Positions 1-8,829 of a stretch of 38,343 bases of DNA are shown here, piece by piece. The position numbers and the translations under genes are program-made. The notes beneath the pieces were generated by a model. The model was given only the letters and a program-made list of their open reading frames with translations, ran no database searches and was not told the origin of the DNA. Source of the stretch: an uncultured Clostridia bacterium (GTDB taxonomy: Bacteria > Bacillota > Clostridia > UBA1381); assembly GCA_944392335.1 (NCBI GenBank), contig CALXWJ010000028.1:1-38343 (forward strand), given 5' to 3'. How positions within the stretch are numbered: position 1 is the first letter of the stretch; each line of letters begins with the position of its first letter.

Positions 1-59
1 TTCTTTTCTTTCTTGCCATTTCTACATTCTCCATTTTTTTCTTCCTTTCTATTTTATCA

Positions 60-105
60 CACTTTTCAAAAAAAGAAAAGTGCATAAGTTATTTTTTTAT
101 AACTT
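60..105. repeat. Two small AT-rich hairpins downstream of the beta-helix gene
   Basis: CACTTTTC (60-67) pairs with GAAAAGTG (75-82), and AAGTTAT (86-92) pairs with ATAACTT (99-105). They lie 35-80 bp beyond the stop codon of the minus-strand gene that ends at 140. They could form its transcription end, but neither is followed by a clean T-run on the minus strand, so a terminator role is only a guess. Confidence 0.3.
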
Positions 106-139
106 ACACACTTAATTTTACACCCTCCTTTAATATAAT

Positions 140-1669
140 TTACCTAACAGCATACACTGTTTTTGGAGAACATAATGGACTAATATTATCAATTCCTTTT
201 AAAAGCATTATTTTAACAGTTTTGCCTTGGTCAAATGAAAAGGAATTGGGTATTATACTGTTCTTTCCTTTTACTAAATCAACTTGTTTTATTTCAACAT
301 CCGAAAGTTTTCCGGCACTGTCATAAGATGCAAATATCACAACAGCATTTATATCTTCAACTGCATTTATTACTGTTATTCCATCAACAAAATCAATAGA
401 ATACTCATTATTTTTAATATTCAGATATTTATAATCTTCAATATTATTTTCGTTGTACTCTTGTATATTATTTCCCTCAAAATCTGTCGCCGCTGTTATT
501 ACAGCATTTTCACATCCGCTGACGTCAGGTATACTTGTTATTGCTCCGTCTATTCCTCTGAATGTAGCATCCCCGCCGCTAACTAAAATAGATTCATCAC
601 TGTTAATACCGTATCTTTGTACATTTTCAGCACCCTTTCCTATTGCATTTACCCTACCTCCGGTTATGTCAATCTTTCCTGTACTGTATATTCCTACGGC
701 AATACCATCACCTGTCTGATTGTCTGCTTCCGCTGTAACCGTACCTCCAGATATGCTTATTGTTCCTCCCAAATGAGTATAAATACCACATTGACCGGCT
801 GATACATTTATGTTTCCTCCCTCAATAAAAACACAACCGCCTGTCATATCATCCTTTAATTCTCCCTCTGTGTATATTCCCATAGAATATTCATCTTTAT
901 CCAAAGAAGTCAGAGTTACCGATGTATCGTTACCGGAAATAATAATATCGCCATTATAACTTGATATTCCTGTGTCAGCAAAATCCCTGCAAATAACCGT
1001 TCCTCCCGAAATAACAATATCACCGCTGACTGATACAACTGAATAATTGCTGCCTTCAATTTCTAAAGTTCCGCCCTTAACAATAATATCTTTAGGCGCA
1101 GATAAACATCTTGCAAAATCATGCTGTTTTACTTTAATAGTCAAACTTCCGCTTTCAAGTGTAAAATTACCGGTTTCTTCTGGTGTATCATAATTACTGC
1201 CCAAGATACTGAATGGGGATAGTCCATATGTATCAATGGCAGTAGTATCGATAGTCAAGCTTCCCGTCCCTTTTACCGTCACATTACTGTGATAAAAAAA
1301 CAATCCCTGACATCCATTTTTAGTCACCGTAATATTATTTTGTCCAATAAGTACTAAATCAATATTCCCTGTGGCAAACAATGCAGCAGACGCCGGGTTT
1401 GGCGATTGATATATGATACGCATACTTCCGTTTATCGTCGCATTATTTAACGTAATTTTTGCATTATTCCCATTATTTCCCGGTGTATAAGTTACTGTCC
1501 CATTTCCTGCCGTGTATGAAATCTCTTCTTGAGGTGGATTTGTAAGAAAGTCTACTCCTGTTTCTGTAATATCACCGGCTGTTTCCATATGAGCGCCTAC
1601 TACCTGCGGTATAAAAGCAGCCAACATACATATAATTAACAATACAATTAGTTTTTTTCTTTTAATCAT
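140..1669 (-). CDS. Secreted beta-helix, carbohydrate-binding-type protein (Cthe_2159-like)
   Basis: A 509-residue exported protein. The start at 1669 is chosen because GGAGG lies 6 nt upstream; an in-frame extension to 1714 has no ribosome site. Residues 1-26 form a signal peptide (MIKRKK, then a hydrophobic run ending VVGA). The mature part is a series of short repeats such as 'ITLNNATI', 'IDLVLIGQNNI', 'SNVTVKGTGSLTI', 'ISGGTV' and 'ILVSGGDATF', with regularly spaced Gly, Asn, Thr and Val. This is the pattern of a right-handed parallel beta-helix. It resembles the Cthe_2159 family (Pfam DUF4353), whose founding member from Clostridium thermocellum binds polygalacturonate. No catalytic motif or anchoring signal (LPXTG, SLH) is visible, so it is probably released or loosely wall-bound. 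The next gene upstream, GH32, is on the same strand but 235 bp away, so separate transcription is likely. Family assignment is by repeat pattern only; ligand unknown. Confidence 0.75.
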   Translation of the reverse strand: MIKRKKLIVLLIICMLAAFIPQVVGAHMETAGDITETGVDFLTNPPQEEISYTAGNGTVTYTPGNNGNNAKITLNNATINGSMRIIYQSPNPASAALFATGNIDLVLIGQNNITVTKNGCQGLFFYHSNVTVKGTGSLTIDTTAIDTYGLSPFSILGSNYDTPEETGNFTLESGSLTIKVKQHDFARCLSAPKDIIVKGGTLEIEGSNYSVVSVSGDIVISGGTVICRDFADTGISSYNGDIIISGNDTSVTLTSLDKDEYSMGIYTEGELKDDMTGGCVFIEGGNINVSAGQCGIYTHLGGTISISGGTVTAEADNQTGDGIAVGIYSTGKIDITGGRVNAIGKGAENVQRYGINSDESILVSGGDATFRGIDGAITSIPDVSGCENAVITAATDFEGNNIQEYNENNIEDYKYLNIKNNEYSIDFVDGITVINAVEDINAVVIFASYDSAGKLSDVEIKQVDLVKGKNSIIPNSFSFDQGKTVKIMLLKGIDNISPLCSPKTVYAVR

Positions 1670-1721
1670 AATTATCCTCCTCTGCTTATGTATTATGTGA
1701 ATTAATAAATTCATTAACTAT

Positions 1722-1730
1722 ATTATAACA
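1722..1730 (-). promoter_or_regulatory. Extended -10 promoter for the beta-helix gene
   Basis: On the minus strand the sequence reads TGTTATAAT, an extended -10 (TG-n-TATAAT), 53 bp upstream of the ATG at 1669. The -35 hexamer 17 bp further up (CTGTTT) is weak, as expected for an extended -10 promoter. Confidence 0.45.
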
Positions 1731-1904
1731 CAAGTATTTTAATTAAACAGTAAAGAAAAATTTTTTCATATAACTTTGACAAAAAAATAACAATTTGCAC
1801 AATTTAATTGCATAAAATTATTATAATATGACTGCTTATTTTTTAAACAACAAAATCTCTATGCTATTATTTTTAATTTCAAAAAGTGACCGAATAAATA
1901 TTAA

Positions 1905-3011
1905 TTATAGCAATACCGTATATATTTCTTCACCTTTATTGACAAAAACCTCAACAATATAAGCATCTCTAATAATTTTCAAATCATTTATTTCCCCCTT
2001 ATATATTACAGGTTCACGGTTGGTACGTTCTATTACAAAACCTGTATCGGTTCGTTTAACGCATGGATCATTATCTTTCAATAAATGCTGTAATTCTTCA
2101 ACAGGATATCCGTAAATTTTTCCGTCTTTTAATGTAAGTTGACGAGGCACAGACATACATCCTATATCTTTTTTAGCATATCCTTCGTATTTCCATCCCG
2201 GGATCCATGTAATTAAAATATTTCTGCCTTTATAATCCCTGAATACCTGCCCTGCATATTGATCGGGACCTTTATCCAGTTCAGATATATATTCCGTTTT
2301 AAATCTGCCATTTGATAATTTTCCGTACATAACAGAAAAGTAATGTTCTTTATTTAAAGGGCACACCGAAACAGTAAGCAAAAATCTATCATCATCTGCC
2401 TGAACAAGAGAAGGACATTCCGTATATTTACCGTTTTTCCATTCACTTAATATTCCAAAATATTCCCACTCCAACAAATTCTTACTCTTATATAGCAACA
2501 AACGTGCAGCTTTGTCCTGTGGATTGCCCGATGCCATAACGCAATAATATATTCCGTCAACACAACAAACCGCAGGATCTCTGAAATCTGCGCTTCCCTC
2601 CGAAGGATAGTGATCAATGACAGGATTTTTTTCATATTTTTCAAAATGTATTCCATCATCAGAATATGCAACGCTTACAGTCTGATTAAACTCATTCATT
2701 CCCTCCGGACTATAAATGGATGCATAAAATAAATATAATTTATCTTCTTTTACTATAGCAGTACCGGACCAGCAGCCGTTATTATCATAAGTCTTGTCAG
2801 GATATAATGCAACCGGCAGTTCTTCCCAATTCAGAAAATCCTTTGTTCTTGCATGTCCCCAATGCATGGGCTGTTTCCATGGTATTTCAAAATCCGGACA
2901 ATACTGATAAAAAACATGATAATAGCCTTTAAAATAAACCAGTCCGTTGGGATCATTTATCCATCCCTTCTTCGGACGATAATGGTAATTTGTTTTTTGT
3001 ATATAATCCAT
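1905..3011 (-). CDS. Glycoside hydrolase family 32 (sucrose/fructan hydrolase), short form
   Basis: A 368-residue cytoplasmic (no signal peptide) GH32 enzyme that hydrolyses beta-fructofuranosidic bonds in sucrose or fructo-oligosaccharides. The three family motifs are present: WINDPNG at 17-23 with the nucleophile Asp20, FRDP at 143-146 with the transition-state Asp145, and ECP at 198-200 with the acid/base Glu198. Residues 1-300 make the five-bladed propeller. The usual C-terminal beta-sandwich (full enzymes are about 480-500 residues) is reduced to about 60 residues. It still ends with a recognisable 'VEVFVNKGEEIYT' strand, so it looks internally shortened rather than cut by a frameshift. 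The start at 3011 has AAAGGAAAG upstream. No PTS, permease or LacI-type regulator is next to it, so substrate uptake must be encoded elsewhere. Family is certain; exact substrate is not. Confidence 0.9.
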   Translation of the reverse strand: MDYIQKTNYHYRPKKGWINDPNGLVYFKGYYHVFYQYCPDFEIPWKQPMHWGHARTKDFLNWEELPVALYPDKTYDNNGCWSGTAIVKEDKLYLFYASIYSPEGMNEFNQTVSVAYSDDGIHFEKYEKNPVIDHYPSEGSADFRDPAVCCVDGIYYCVMASGNPQDKAARLLLYKSKNLLEWEYFGILSEWKNGKYTECPSLVQADDDRFLLTVSVCPLNKEHYFSVMYGKLSNGRFKTEYISELDKGPDQYAGQVFRDYKGRNILITWIPGWKYEGYAKKDIGCMSVPRQLTLKDGKIYGYPVEELQHLLKDNDPCVKRTDTGFVIERTNREPVIYKGEINDLKIIRDAYIVEVFVNKGEEIYTVLL

Positions 3012-3071
3012 AATGATCTTTCCTTTCCCATTATTTTATAAAATCCTATAGTTTCCAAAAAGCCTTGATTA

Positions 3072-3080
3072 ATTATAACA
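3072..3080 (-). promoter_or_regulatory. Probable extended -10 promoter for the GH32 gene
   Basis: The minus strand reads TGTTATAAT about 60 bp before the GH32 ATG, the same TG-n-TATAAT form seen before the neighbouring beta-helix gene. No good -35 is visible. Confidence 0.35.
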
Positions 3081-3129
3081 TAAATAATAATAAAATACCA
3101 TAACTATTTACAAAATTCTTTTAATAATT

Positions 3130-4075
<946 letters not shown>

Positions 4076-4552
4076 TCTTATCTGTCCTTTCTTTGTAAAA
4101 ACGTAATTTCAGAAAATATCAAACAAAGCAAGTGAGTATACCCATTCACGAGAAATCAATTTTGCTCTGCTTTCCGTTTTGGAAGAACATCAAGCAAAGC
4201 GCATGCAGCTACACCCACACAAAATTGATTTGAATTTTGGGATAGTCCCAAGCCATTTTTTGAAAAAAATTTCTCTCCTTCTGCCCTCATATAGGAAATC
4301 CAAAACAAGGTGAAAAAACAACGTCCTTGATGAAAGTTTTTCAAAAATATTTGCTGCCCCTCTATTTAATATCCGGCTATTAAACATGCTTTTGTTGCAT
4401 ATTTCCCGCCCTCATTTAAGGAATGCCGAAAATACTGTTTTGGCAACCAGTTTTGATAATTATGCAAAAACTTTTTCTATTACTATTATGGTAGGAAAGC
4501 GAGTTTTACAAAAGACACTTAAAAATAATTTTATTATTTTTGAAAAAAAGAC
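4076..4552. other. Gene-poor stretch of the mobile island
   Basis: No convincing gene in 477 bp. Minus-strand frames of 62 and 65 codons overlap each other at 4156-4387 in different phases; neither has a Shine-Dalgarno sequence or a recognisable domain. They look like scraps of conjugative-element DNA. The last 50 bp are AT-rich and lead into the blaI promoter. Confidence 0.5.
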
Positions 4553-4581
4553 TTGACAACGCAGGTCTATTATGATAAACT
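4553..4581 (+). promoter_or_regulatory. Promoter of the blaI-blaR1-SLH operon
   Basis: TTGACA at 4553-4558, a 17-bp spacer, then TAAACT at 4576-4581. It lies 41 bp upstream of the blaI ATG and within the operator dyad, as expected for an autorepressed BlaI-type operon. Confidence 0.65.
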
Positions 4582-4605
4582 TAAGTTAATCTATAATTAT
4601 AGACC
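4564..4605. promoter_or_regulatory. Candidate BlaI operator dyad
   Basis: A 42-bp imperfect inverted repeat begins GGTCTAT (4564-4570) and ends ATAGACC (4599-4605), with AACTTAAGTT (4578-4587) near the centre. The arms read GTTTATCATAATAGAC and, with extra bases, GTTAATCTATAATTATAGAC when both are read outward. It covers the -10 box and the transcription start, so a bound repressor would block initiation. BlaI/MecI repressors bind such dyads as dimers; that this is the site is inferred from position. Confidence 0.6.
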
Positions 4606-4621
4606 AAGAGGAGAGTTTTTT

Positions 4622-4984
4622 ATGGAACAATTAAAACTTTGCACGAGCGATTATAAGTTTATGTGTATTGTATGGGAGTGCGAGCCGATACAATCAGGTG
4701 AACTTGTCAAGAAATGTTTGGAGGTGTTAGGCTGGAAAAAATCTACAACCTATACAATGATTAAAAAGCTTTCGGAAAAAGGGTACTTGCAAAATGAAAA
4801 CAGTGTTGTAAAGTCGCTGATTCCCAAACAAGATGTGCAGGCTTTTGAGAGTGAATATGTTGTAAACAATACGTTTGGAGGTTCTCTGCCGGCGTTTATC
4901 GCTTCGTTTATGAACAACAAAAAAATCACGGAGCACGAAGCGGAGGAAATAAAGCGGCTGATCGACAGTAAATTGGAGGGATAG
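4622..4984 (+). CDS. blaI: BlaI/MecI-family winged-helix repressor
   Basis: A 120-residue repressor, the usual size for BlaI/MecI (about 120-126). The ATG at 4622 follows AGGAGAG. The N-terminal winged helix covers about residues 5-75: 'FMCIVWECEPIQSGELVKK' contains helix 1-2, and 'WKKSTTYTMIKKLSEKGYL' is the family recognition-helix segment (in MecI/BlaI W..TV.TLL.RL..KG.L). Residues 80-120 form the helical dimerisation tail where BlaR1-triggered cleavage occurs in studied systems. The gene sits directly before blaR1 (4-nt gap, ribosome site inside its own 3' end), so both are made from one transcript under the upstream dyad. In known systems the repressor is inactivated when BlaR1 senses its ligand. 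Function as a BlaI-type repressor is firm by family; what it controls beyond its own operon is unknown. Confidence 0.88.
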   Translation: MEQLKLCTSDYKFMCIVWECEPIQSGELVKKCLEVLGWKKSTTYTMIKKLSEKGYLQNENSVVKSLIPKQDVQAFESEYVVNNTFGGSLPAFIASFMNNKKITEHEAEEIKRLIDSKLEG

Positions 4985-4988
4985 TGAT

Positions 4989-6644
4989 ATGCTCTATTCT
5001 GTTTTTTCTATCATCTTGAAAATGAGTTGTATGACATCAATTGTCGCAATCCTATTGCTGCCGGTTAAATTTATCTTTCAAAAGATTGGGTTTCCAAGAA
5101 AGATACTGTTTATCCTGTGGGGCATTATTGCATTTCGCCTCATCTGCCCTATTGCAGTCCCGAGCGGCATCAGTGTGTTTAATCTAACATCAACACTTAA
5201 TCCCTATACTGCTTCGGTGCAGCAAACAGAAAAAATAATGGATGCAGACGCTGTAACAAGCTATGAGATTTTACCAAATGAAAGTTCCGATGTTCCGGAC
5301 ATTTCAAAACCTATCAACGGGATTAAAACAGTGAAGTATATTTCGGCCGTTATTTGGCTTACCGGTATGTGCGCAATGCTTGTATTCGGCGCAATATCTT
5401 ATCTGCTTCTAAAAAAGCGGCTTCGTTTTGCCGTAAAACGAAAAAACAATATTTACACGGCGGAAAACATACCAACGTCATTTGTTTTTGGAGTATTGCG
5501 TCCAAAAATTTTTATACCGGAAAATATACCGGAGCAGGATTTAGAGTATATCATTCTGCACGAAAAAACCCATTTAAAAAGAGCTGACCATATTACAAAG
5601 CTTACAGCGTATATCATTTTGTCCCTGCATTGGTTTAACCCGCTCTGTTGGGTTATGTTCAAGCTGTTTTCAGATGATGTGGAGCTTGCCTGTGACGAAA
5701 CTGTGCTGCGGAAAATCGGTATCGAGAGCAAAAAACAATATCTGCATACATTGCTTGGTAATTCTGTCAACAAACCAAAAACAATCTTACTCTACTACGT
5801 ATGCTTTTCGACCAATCTAACGAAAAGGAGAGTAAAAAGTATGATGAAACTAAAAAAGCATTCAAAGCTCATAGCTGTGTTGACAACCATCGTTTGCATA
5901 TTTACCGTTATGGTGTTTGGAACAAACGCAGCAAAACGAAAAGAACAAGATACGCCTCCCACTATGAAACAAGTGGACGTTATTTCTGAAGCGAATCCGA
6001 AAAACACCGCCGCAGAACCTAATCCGGCGCAAGAAGTTCCCGTAAAAACAGAAAGAACAGACTATAGGCCCCCGCAAAAAACAACTATGCCTATTGAGAC
6101 GTCAAAGAACACTGAATCTATCAAGGAAGAAACTATCGCAAAACCGTCTATGCAAGAAAACAAAAATGAATTTGTTCCGATAATTGCTGAAACAACGCCG
6201 GATCAATCACCTGTAATAACGGTCGATGACAGAATTGACTTTATGCTAAATGTTTTTGAGAACGGCACCCAGATCGCAAATGTGGAGCAAATGTTAAATA
6301 ATAAAGGGATCGCACAGACAAACGATCAAAATGTACAGTTGGGCGAAAATTATGTTGTGAATGACTATACTTATGAGAATAGCTGCAATGCCACAAGCTC
6401 CAACATTTCTTGCGATCAGAACGGAAACATATCGTTATTTTTTGATGTAAACATGGAAAATCTGGTTGATGTAACATTTTCAGATTCTGAAACAAAAGAA
6501 GTTGTGGCGCAGTTTGGCATTTTGGCAAATGATATAAATTCTTATTCTTTTACTGGTTTCAGCAAAGATAAAACCTATGACGTATCACTGAAAAGCAAAA
6601 CGGAAGGGACTTGGAAAATAGATGGTCAATACATTATCTATTAA
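4989..6644 (+). CDS. blaR1: BlaR1/MecR1-like membrane metalloprotease with atypical sensor domain
   Basis: A 551-residue M56-family peptidase that should sense an external signal and release BlaI repression. Start ATG 4989 follows GGAGGG in the end of blaI. Membrane segments lie at about residues 5-30, 38-58, 116-142 and 202-224, with a last one at about 292-312. The cytoplasmic zinc site is HEKTH at 191-195 (H191, E192, H195), with the downstream 'DDVELACDE' motif giving Glu232. The extracellular part (about 320-551) begins with a Pro/Thr/Lys-rich linker (320-400) and ends in a roughly 130-residue beta-rich domain. Neither SxxK nor KTG is evident there, so it is not the penicillin-binding sensor of classical BlaR1. 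It is therefore a BlaR1-type transducer for an unknown signal, possibly a wall-active agent or peptide. It is followed after 21 nt by the SLH gene. Confidence 0.85.
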   Translation: MLYSVFSIILKMSCMTSIVAILLLPVKFIFQKIGFPRKILFILWGIIAFRLICPIAVPSGISVFNLTSTLNPYTASVQQTEKIMDADAVTSYEILPNESSDVPDISKPINGIKTVKYISAVIWLTGMCAMLVFGAISYLLLKKRLRFAVKRKNNIYTAENIPTSFVFGVLRPKIFIPENIPEQDLEYIILHEKTHLKRADHITKLTAYIILSLHWFNPLCWVMFKLFSDDVELACDETVLRKIGIESKKQYLHTLLGNSVNKPKTILLYYVCFSTNLTKRRVKSMMKLKKHSKLIAVLTTIVCIFTVMVFGTNAAKRKEQDTPPTMKQVDVISEANPKNTAAEPNPAQEVPVKTERTDYRPPQKTTMPIETSKNTESIKEETIAKPSMQENKNEFVPIIAETTPDQSPVITVDDRIDFMLNVFENGTQIANVEQMLNNKGIAQTNDQNVQLGENYVVNDYTYENSCNATSSNISCDQNGNISLFFDVNMENLVDVTFSDSETKEVVAQFGILANDINSYSFTGFSKDKTYDVSLKSKTEGTWKIDGQYIIY

Positions 6645-6665
6645 ACGATTAGGAGGAGATTTCGA

Positions 6666-7883
6666 GTGAAAAAAGTTATTTATTTTGTATTAATTGCAGC
6701 CAGCCTGCTGTCCATATCAGTATGCGCAAACGCGGCTGTCATGACAGAAGAACAACAAAATGAATTGGTGAATATGGGTATTATAACCGGGGATCCAAAC
6801 GGTGATTTACGGTTAAATGACACGATAACCAGGGCAGAAGCAATTAAAATGATTTGTGCTGCCGGAAATATAGACACATCCATTATAGAAACAAATGCAT
6901 TTCCCGATGTACAGGAAAACCATTGGGCATATTCTTACATAGCCGCCGCAAAAGCAATCGGACTTGTAGCTGGGAATGAAAACGGAAATTTTAACCCCGA
7001 AAGCAACGTAACCAATGAAGAGATTGTTAAAATGTTGGTTTGTTTATTGGGCTATGAACCAATGGCCTACGGACTCGGCGGGTATCCCGCCGGATATACC
7101 GCGGTTGCCGCAAAAATTGGATTAACAAAGGGTATGCACTTTTCCGTCAACTCACCGGCAATTAGAAATGATGTAGGAATATTAATCCATAACGCGCTCA
7201 ATATCTCAATTATGAAAGCCAAAACCACTACAAACGGCAGTGATCCCATAGAATATGTGATTATGGACGGAGCAAACGGAATACCGAATATGACGCTGAG
7301 AAACCGCTTTATAAAATATGACAGTTCCCACAATAATATCAGCAAGCTATCCCAAGAATTTGCATCACAATATTTGTATAAAGAGGGCGATACAGAAAAA
7401 TCGTTTGCGCTATATCCGGATATCATTTATACTTCGGGAATTGAAAAAACAGCGGACGGCAAGGAATATGAGTGCCCTGCTATCTATGACGATCTTATGG
7501 TTCAGGAATTAGTAAATGGAATAAATAAGGACACAGCAAAACTTCTTATCAATGGGATGGAACCTGTTTACAGAGTTTCCTATGCTGTTTTCAAAGAAAA
7601 AATGCTTGTGCCTTTGTATGTATTCAATTTAGCCGGCTGCAATGTCCGGTTTGACGAAACACGGTATGTTGCCACCATAAGCAAAAATTCTACGGTTTTA
7701 GAAATCTTGCCGAACTTGATCGGGATGCGCAAAAATCAGGCAGAGGGCTTTTGGATCCCTCTTGCAGTGTGCGCAAGATTTATTGATCATACCCTGTATG
7801 TGCCGTTGGAGGCCGTTGCGAGCGAATTTGGCATAGCAGTATCATGGGACAGTGCTGCAAACACCATTACTCTGCAACCGTAA
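6666..7883 (+). CDS. Secreted SLH-domain protein with CuAO_N1-type C-terminal domain
   Basis: A 405-residue exported surface protein, third gene of the blaI operon. The start is GTG 6666 with AGGAGGAG upstream. Residues 1-24 are a signal peptide ending ANA. SLH repeats follow at about 31-66 ('GIITGDPNGDLRLNDTITRAE') and 78-124 ('FPDVQENHWAYSYI'), with a weaker third to about 180. SLH domains bind pyruvylated secondary wall polymer. The middle (200-270) matches nothing I know. From about 283 there is a repeated 'INGMEPVY...PLYVFNLAGCNVRFDE...VATI' and 'YVPLEAVASEFGIAVSWD...TITL' pattern, the copper-amine-oxidase N1-like domain common at clostridial cell surfaces. Co-transcription with blaI-blaR1 suggests it is the induced output, or helps sensing, for envelope stress. 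That is inference; no enzyme active site is visible. Confidence 0.8.
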   Translation: MKKVIYFVLIAASLLSISVCANAAVMTEEQQNELVNMGIITGDPNGDLRLNDTITRAEAIKMICAAGNIDTSIIETNAFPDVQENHWAYSYIAAAKAIGLVAGNENGNFNPESNVTNEEIVKMLVCLLGYEPMAYGLGGYPAGYTAVAAKIGLTKGMHFSVNSPAIRNDVGILIHNALNISIMKAKTTTNGSDPIEYVIMDGANGIPNMTLRNRFIKYDSSHNNISKLSQEFASQYLYKEGDTEKSFALYPDIIYTSGIEKTADGKEYECPAIYDDLMVQELVNGINKDTAKLLINGMEPVYRVSYAVFKEKMLVPLYVFNLAGCNVRFDETRYVATISKNSTVLEILPNLIGMRKNQAEGFWIPLAVCARFIDHTLYVPLEAVASEFGIAVSWDSAANTITLQP

Positions 7884-7885
7884 TT

Positions 7886-8056
7886 TTATGATATGCAAAA
7901 TCAAACACAAAAGATCTGACGGTATGAATTGATGAAAACAACAAAGTTATTTCAATGAAAGAAATACAGAACGACAAGCCTCTGTATTTTGAAAACAGTG
8001 AAATAGGATTACAAACATTAAATTCCATTATTACAAAAGTATATAAAATTGTCTGA
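7886..8056 (+). pseudogene. Possible decayed reading frame
   Basis: After the SLH gene a frame reads KSNTKDLTV, then TGA (7925-7927), then continues 'IDENNKVISMKEIQNDKPLYF' to a TGA at 8054-8056. The codon pattern looks protein-like, but no family is recognised and no ribosome site stands before a start. It may be the tail of a lost gene of the mobile island. Low certainty. Confidence 0.25.
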
Positions 8057-8071
8057 TTGGAGGTGGTCGTT

Positions 8072-8209
8072 TTGTATGATAACAGATTGCTGTTTTGCCC
8101 GATATGCCACAATAAGACGAGGGTGAAAATCAATGTAAACACCATATTAAAAAACTTCCCCCTCTACTGCCCGAAATGCAAAAATGAAACCCTCATCAAT
8201 GCAGAATAA
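8072..8209 (+). CDS. Cysteine-rich KTR-domain miniprotein
   Basis: A 45-residue protein. It begins at TTG 8072, 5 nt after GGAGGTGG (8059-8066). It has two CxxC knuckles: CPIC (9-12), followed by NKTRVKI, and CPKC (33-36), followed by NETLIN. This matches the Cys_rich_KTR family (PF14205), named for the K-T-R after the first CxxC and found mainly on conjugative transposons of gut Firmicutes. The four cysteines probably bind one zinc ion. Its function is not known. It lies ahead of the sigma-like and HTH genes, the same order as on Tn916/Tn1549-like elements, and it is the best marker that 7.9-9.0 kb is the accessory end of such an element. Confidence 0.85.
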   Translation: MYDNRLLFCPICHNKTRVKINVNTILKNFPLYCPKCKNETLINAE

Positions 8210-8279
8210 TTCCATATATCCGTTATAAAAGAGCCAGACGCACAGACGCAGAGTGTATAACAAAACTGCAAGACGCAGT

Positions 8280-8324
8280 GCCGATAATTTGTAGAGCAAT
8301 CTCAAACTATCGGCTTTTTCTTTT
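8280..8324 (+). terminator. Rho-independent terminator-like hairpin
   Basis: GCCGATA (8280-8286) pairs with TATCGGC (8308-8314), followed by TTTTTCTTTT. It lies 71 bp downstream of the KTR gene and before the sigma-like gene. The long 21-nt loop lowers certainty slightly; the stem plus T-run is clear. Confidence 0.7.
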
Positions 8325-8394
8325 GCCCTGCTGTCGTTCCCCTCTGTTCAAAATTAATTTTGAAACAATAAAAATCAATTCTGGATGGTGAAAA

Positions 8395-8829
8395 ATGAAT
8401 TATACAGACGAACAAAAGAAACAGATTGAACGCGCCTTTAACAGCTTTTTCAAAACGGTAATCCGGTATTGTGCGATCAATCTTTACCGGGAACGCGACC
8501 GGGATAACAAGCGATATGTTTCGCTTGACGAAATCTATGCGAAGTATCAGGACGAATGAGGCGGATGTGATACATACCCCGTTTTGCAACACCACTTTGA
8601 AGCGTTCGACAATACCTTTTCCATTAATGACAACCATTTAGGCAAAGCTCTTTCAAAGTTGCCAAAGAAAAAACACGATGTAATTCTGACCTATTATTTT
8701 ACCGGCTGTACGCTGAAAAGTATCGCCAAAAAGATAGGAAAGCCACGAACAAACATCAGGTATATCCATGTGCGTGCACTGAAAAATTTGCGTGAGCTTA
8801 TGGAGGGCGGCAATGAAAGAGAAGTATAA
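8395..8829 (+). pseudogene. Sigma-70-like factor of a conjugative transposon, interrupted by an in-frame TGA
   Basis: One reading frame from ATG 8395 (GGATGGTG upstream) to TAA 8827-8829 would encode about 144 residues, but codon 55 (8557-8559) is TGA. Before it, residues 1-54 read MNYTDEQKKQIERAF to KYQDE, the start typical of the Tn916 ORF7-like sigma-70 family. After it the same frame continues GGCDTYPVLQHHF, then 'LSKLPKKKHDVILTYYF' and 'GCTLKSIAKKIGKPRTNIRYI', which is a region 4 helix-turn-helix. No shift of frame is needed, so a single base change or a sequencing error explains the break. In Tn916-like elements this protein supports expression of transfer and excision genes. As written the product is only the N-terminal 54 residues. 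Confidence 0.85.

Noticed and set aside
4156..4387. Two overlapping minus-strand frames of 62 and 65 codons
   Set aside because: No ribosome site, no known domain, and mutual overlap in different phases in a region of element debris.
8557..8559. TGA in the sigma-like gene as a recoded or reassigned codon
   Set aside because: All other genes in the window end or read normally under the standard bacterial code, and there is no selenocysteine-type context; a plain nonsense change is simpler.
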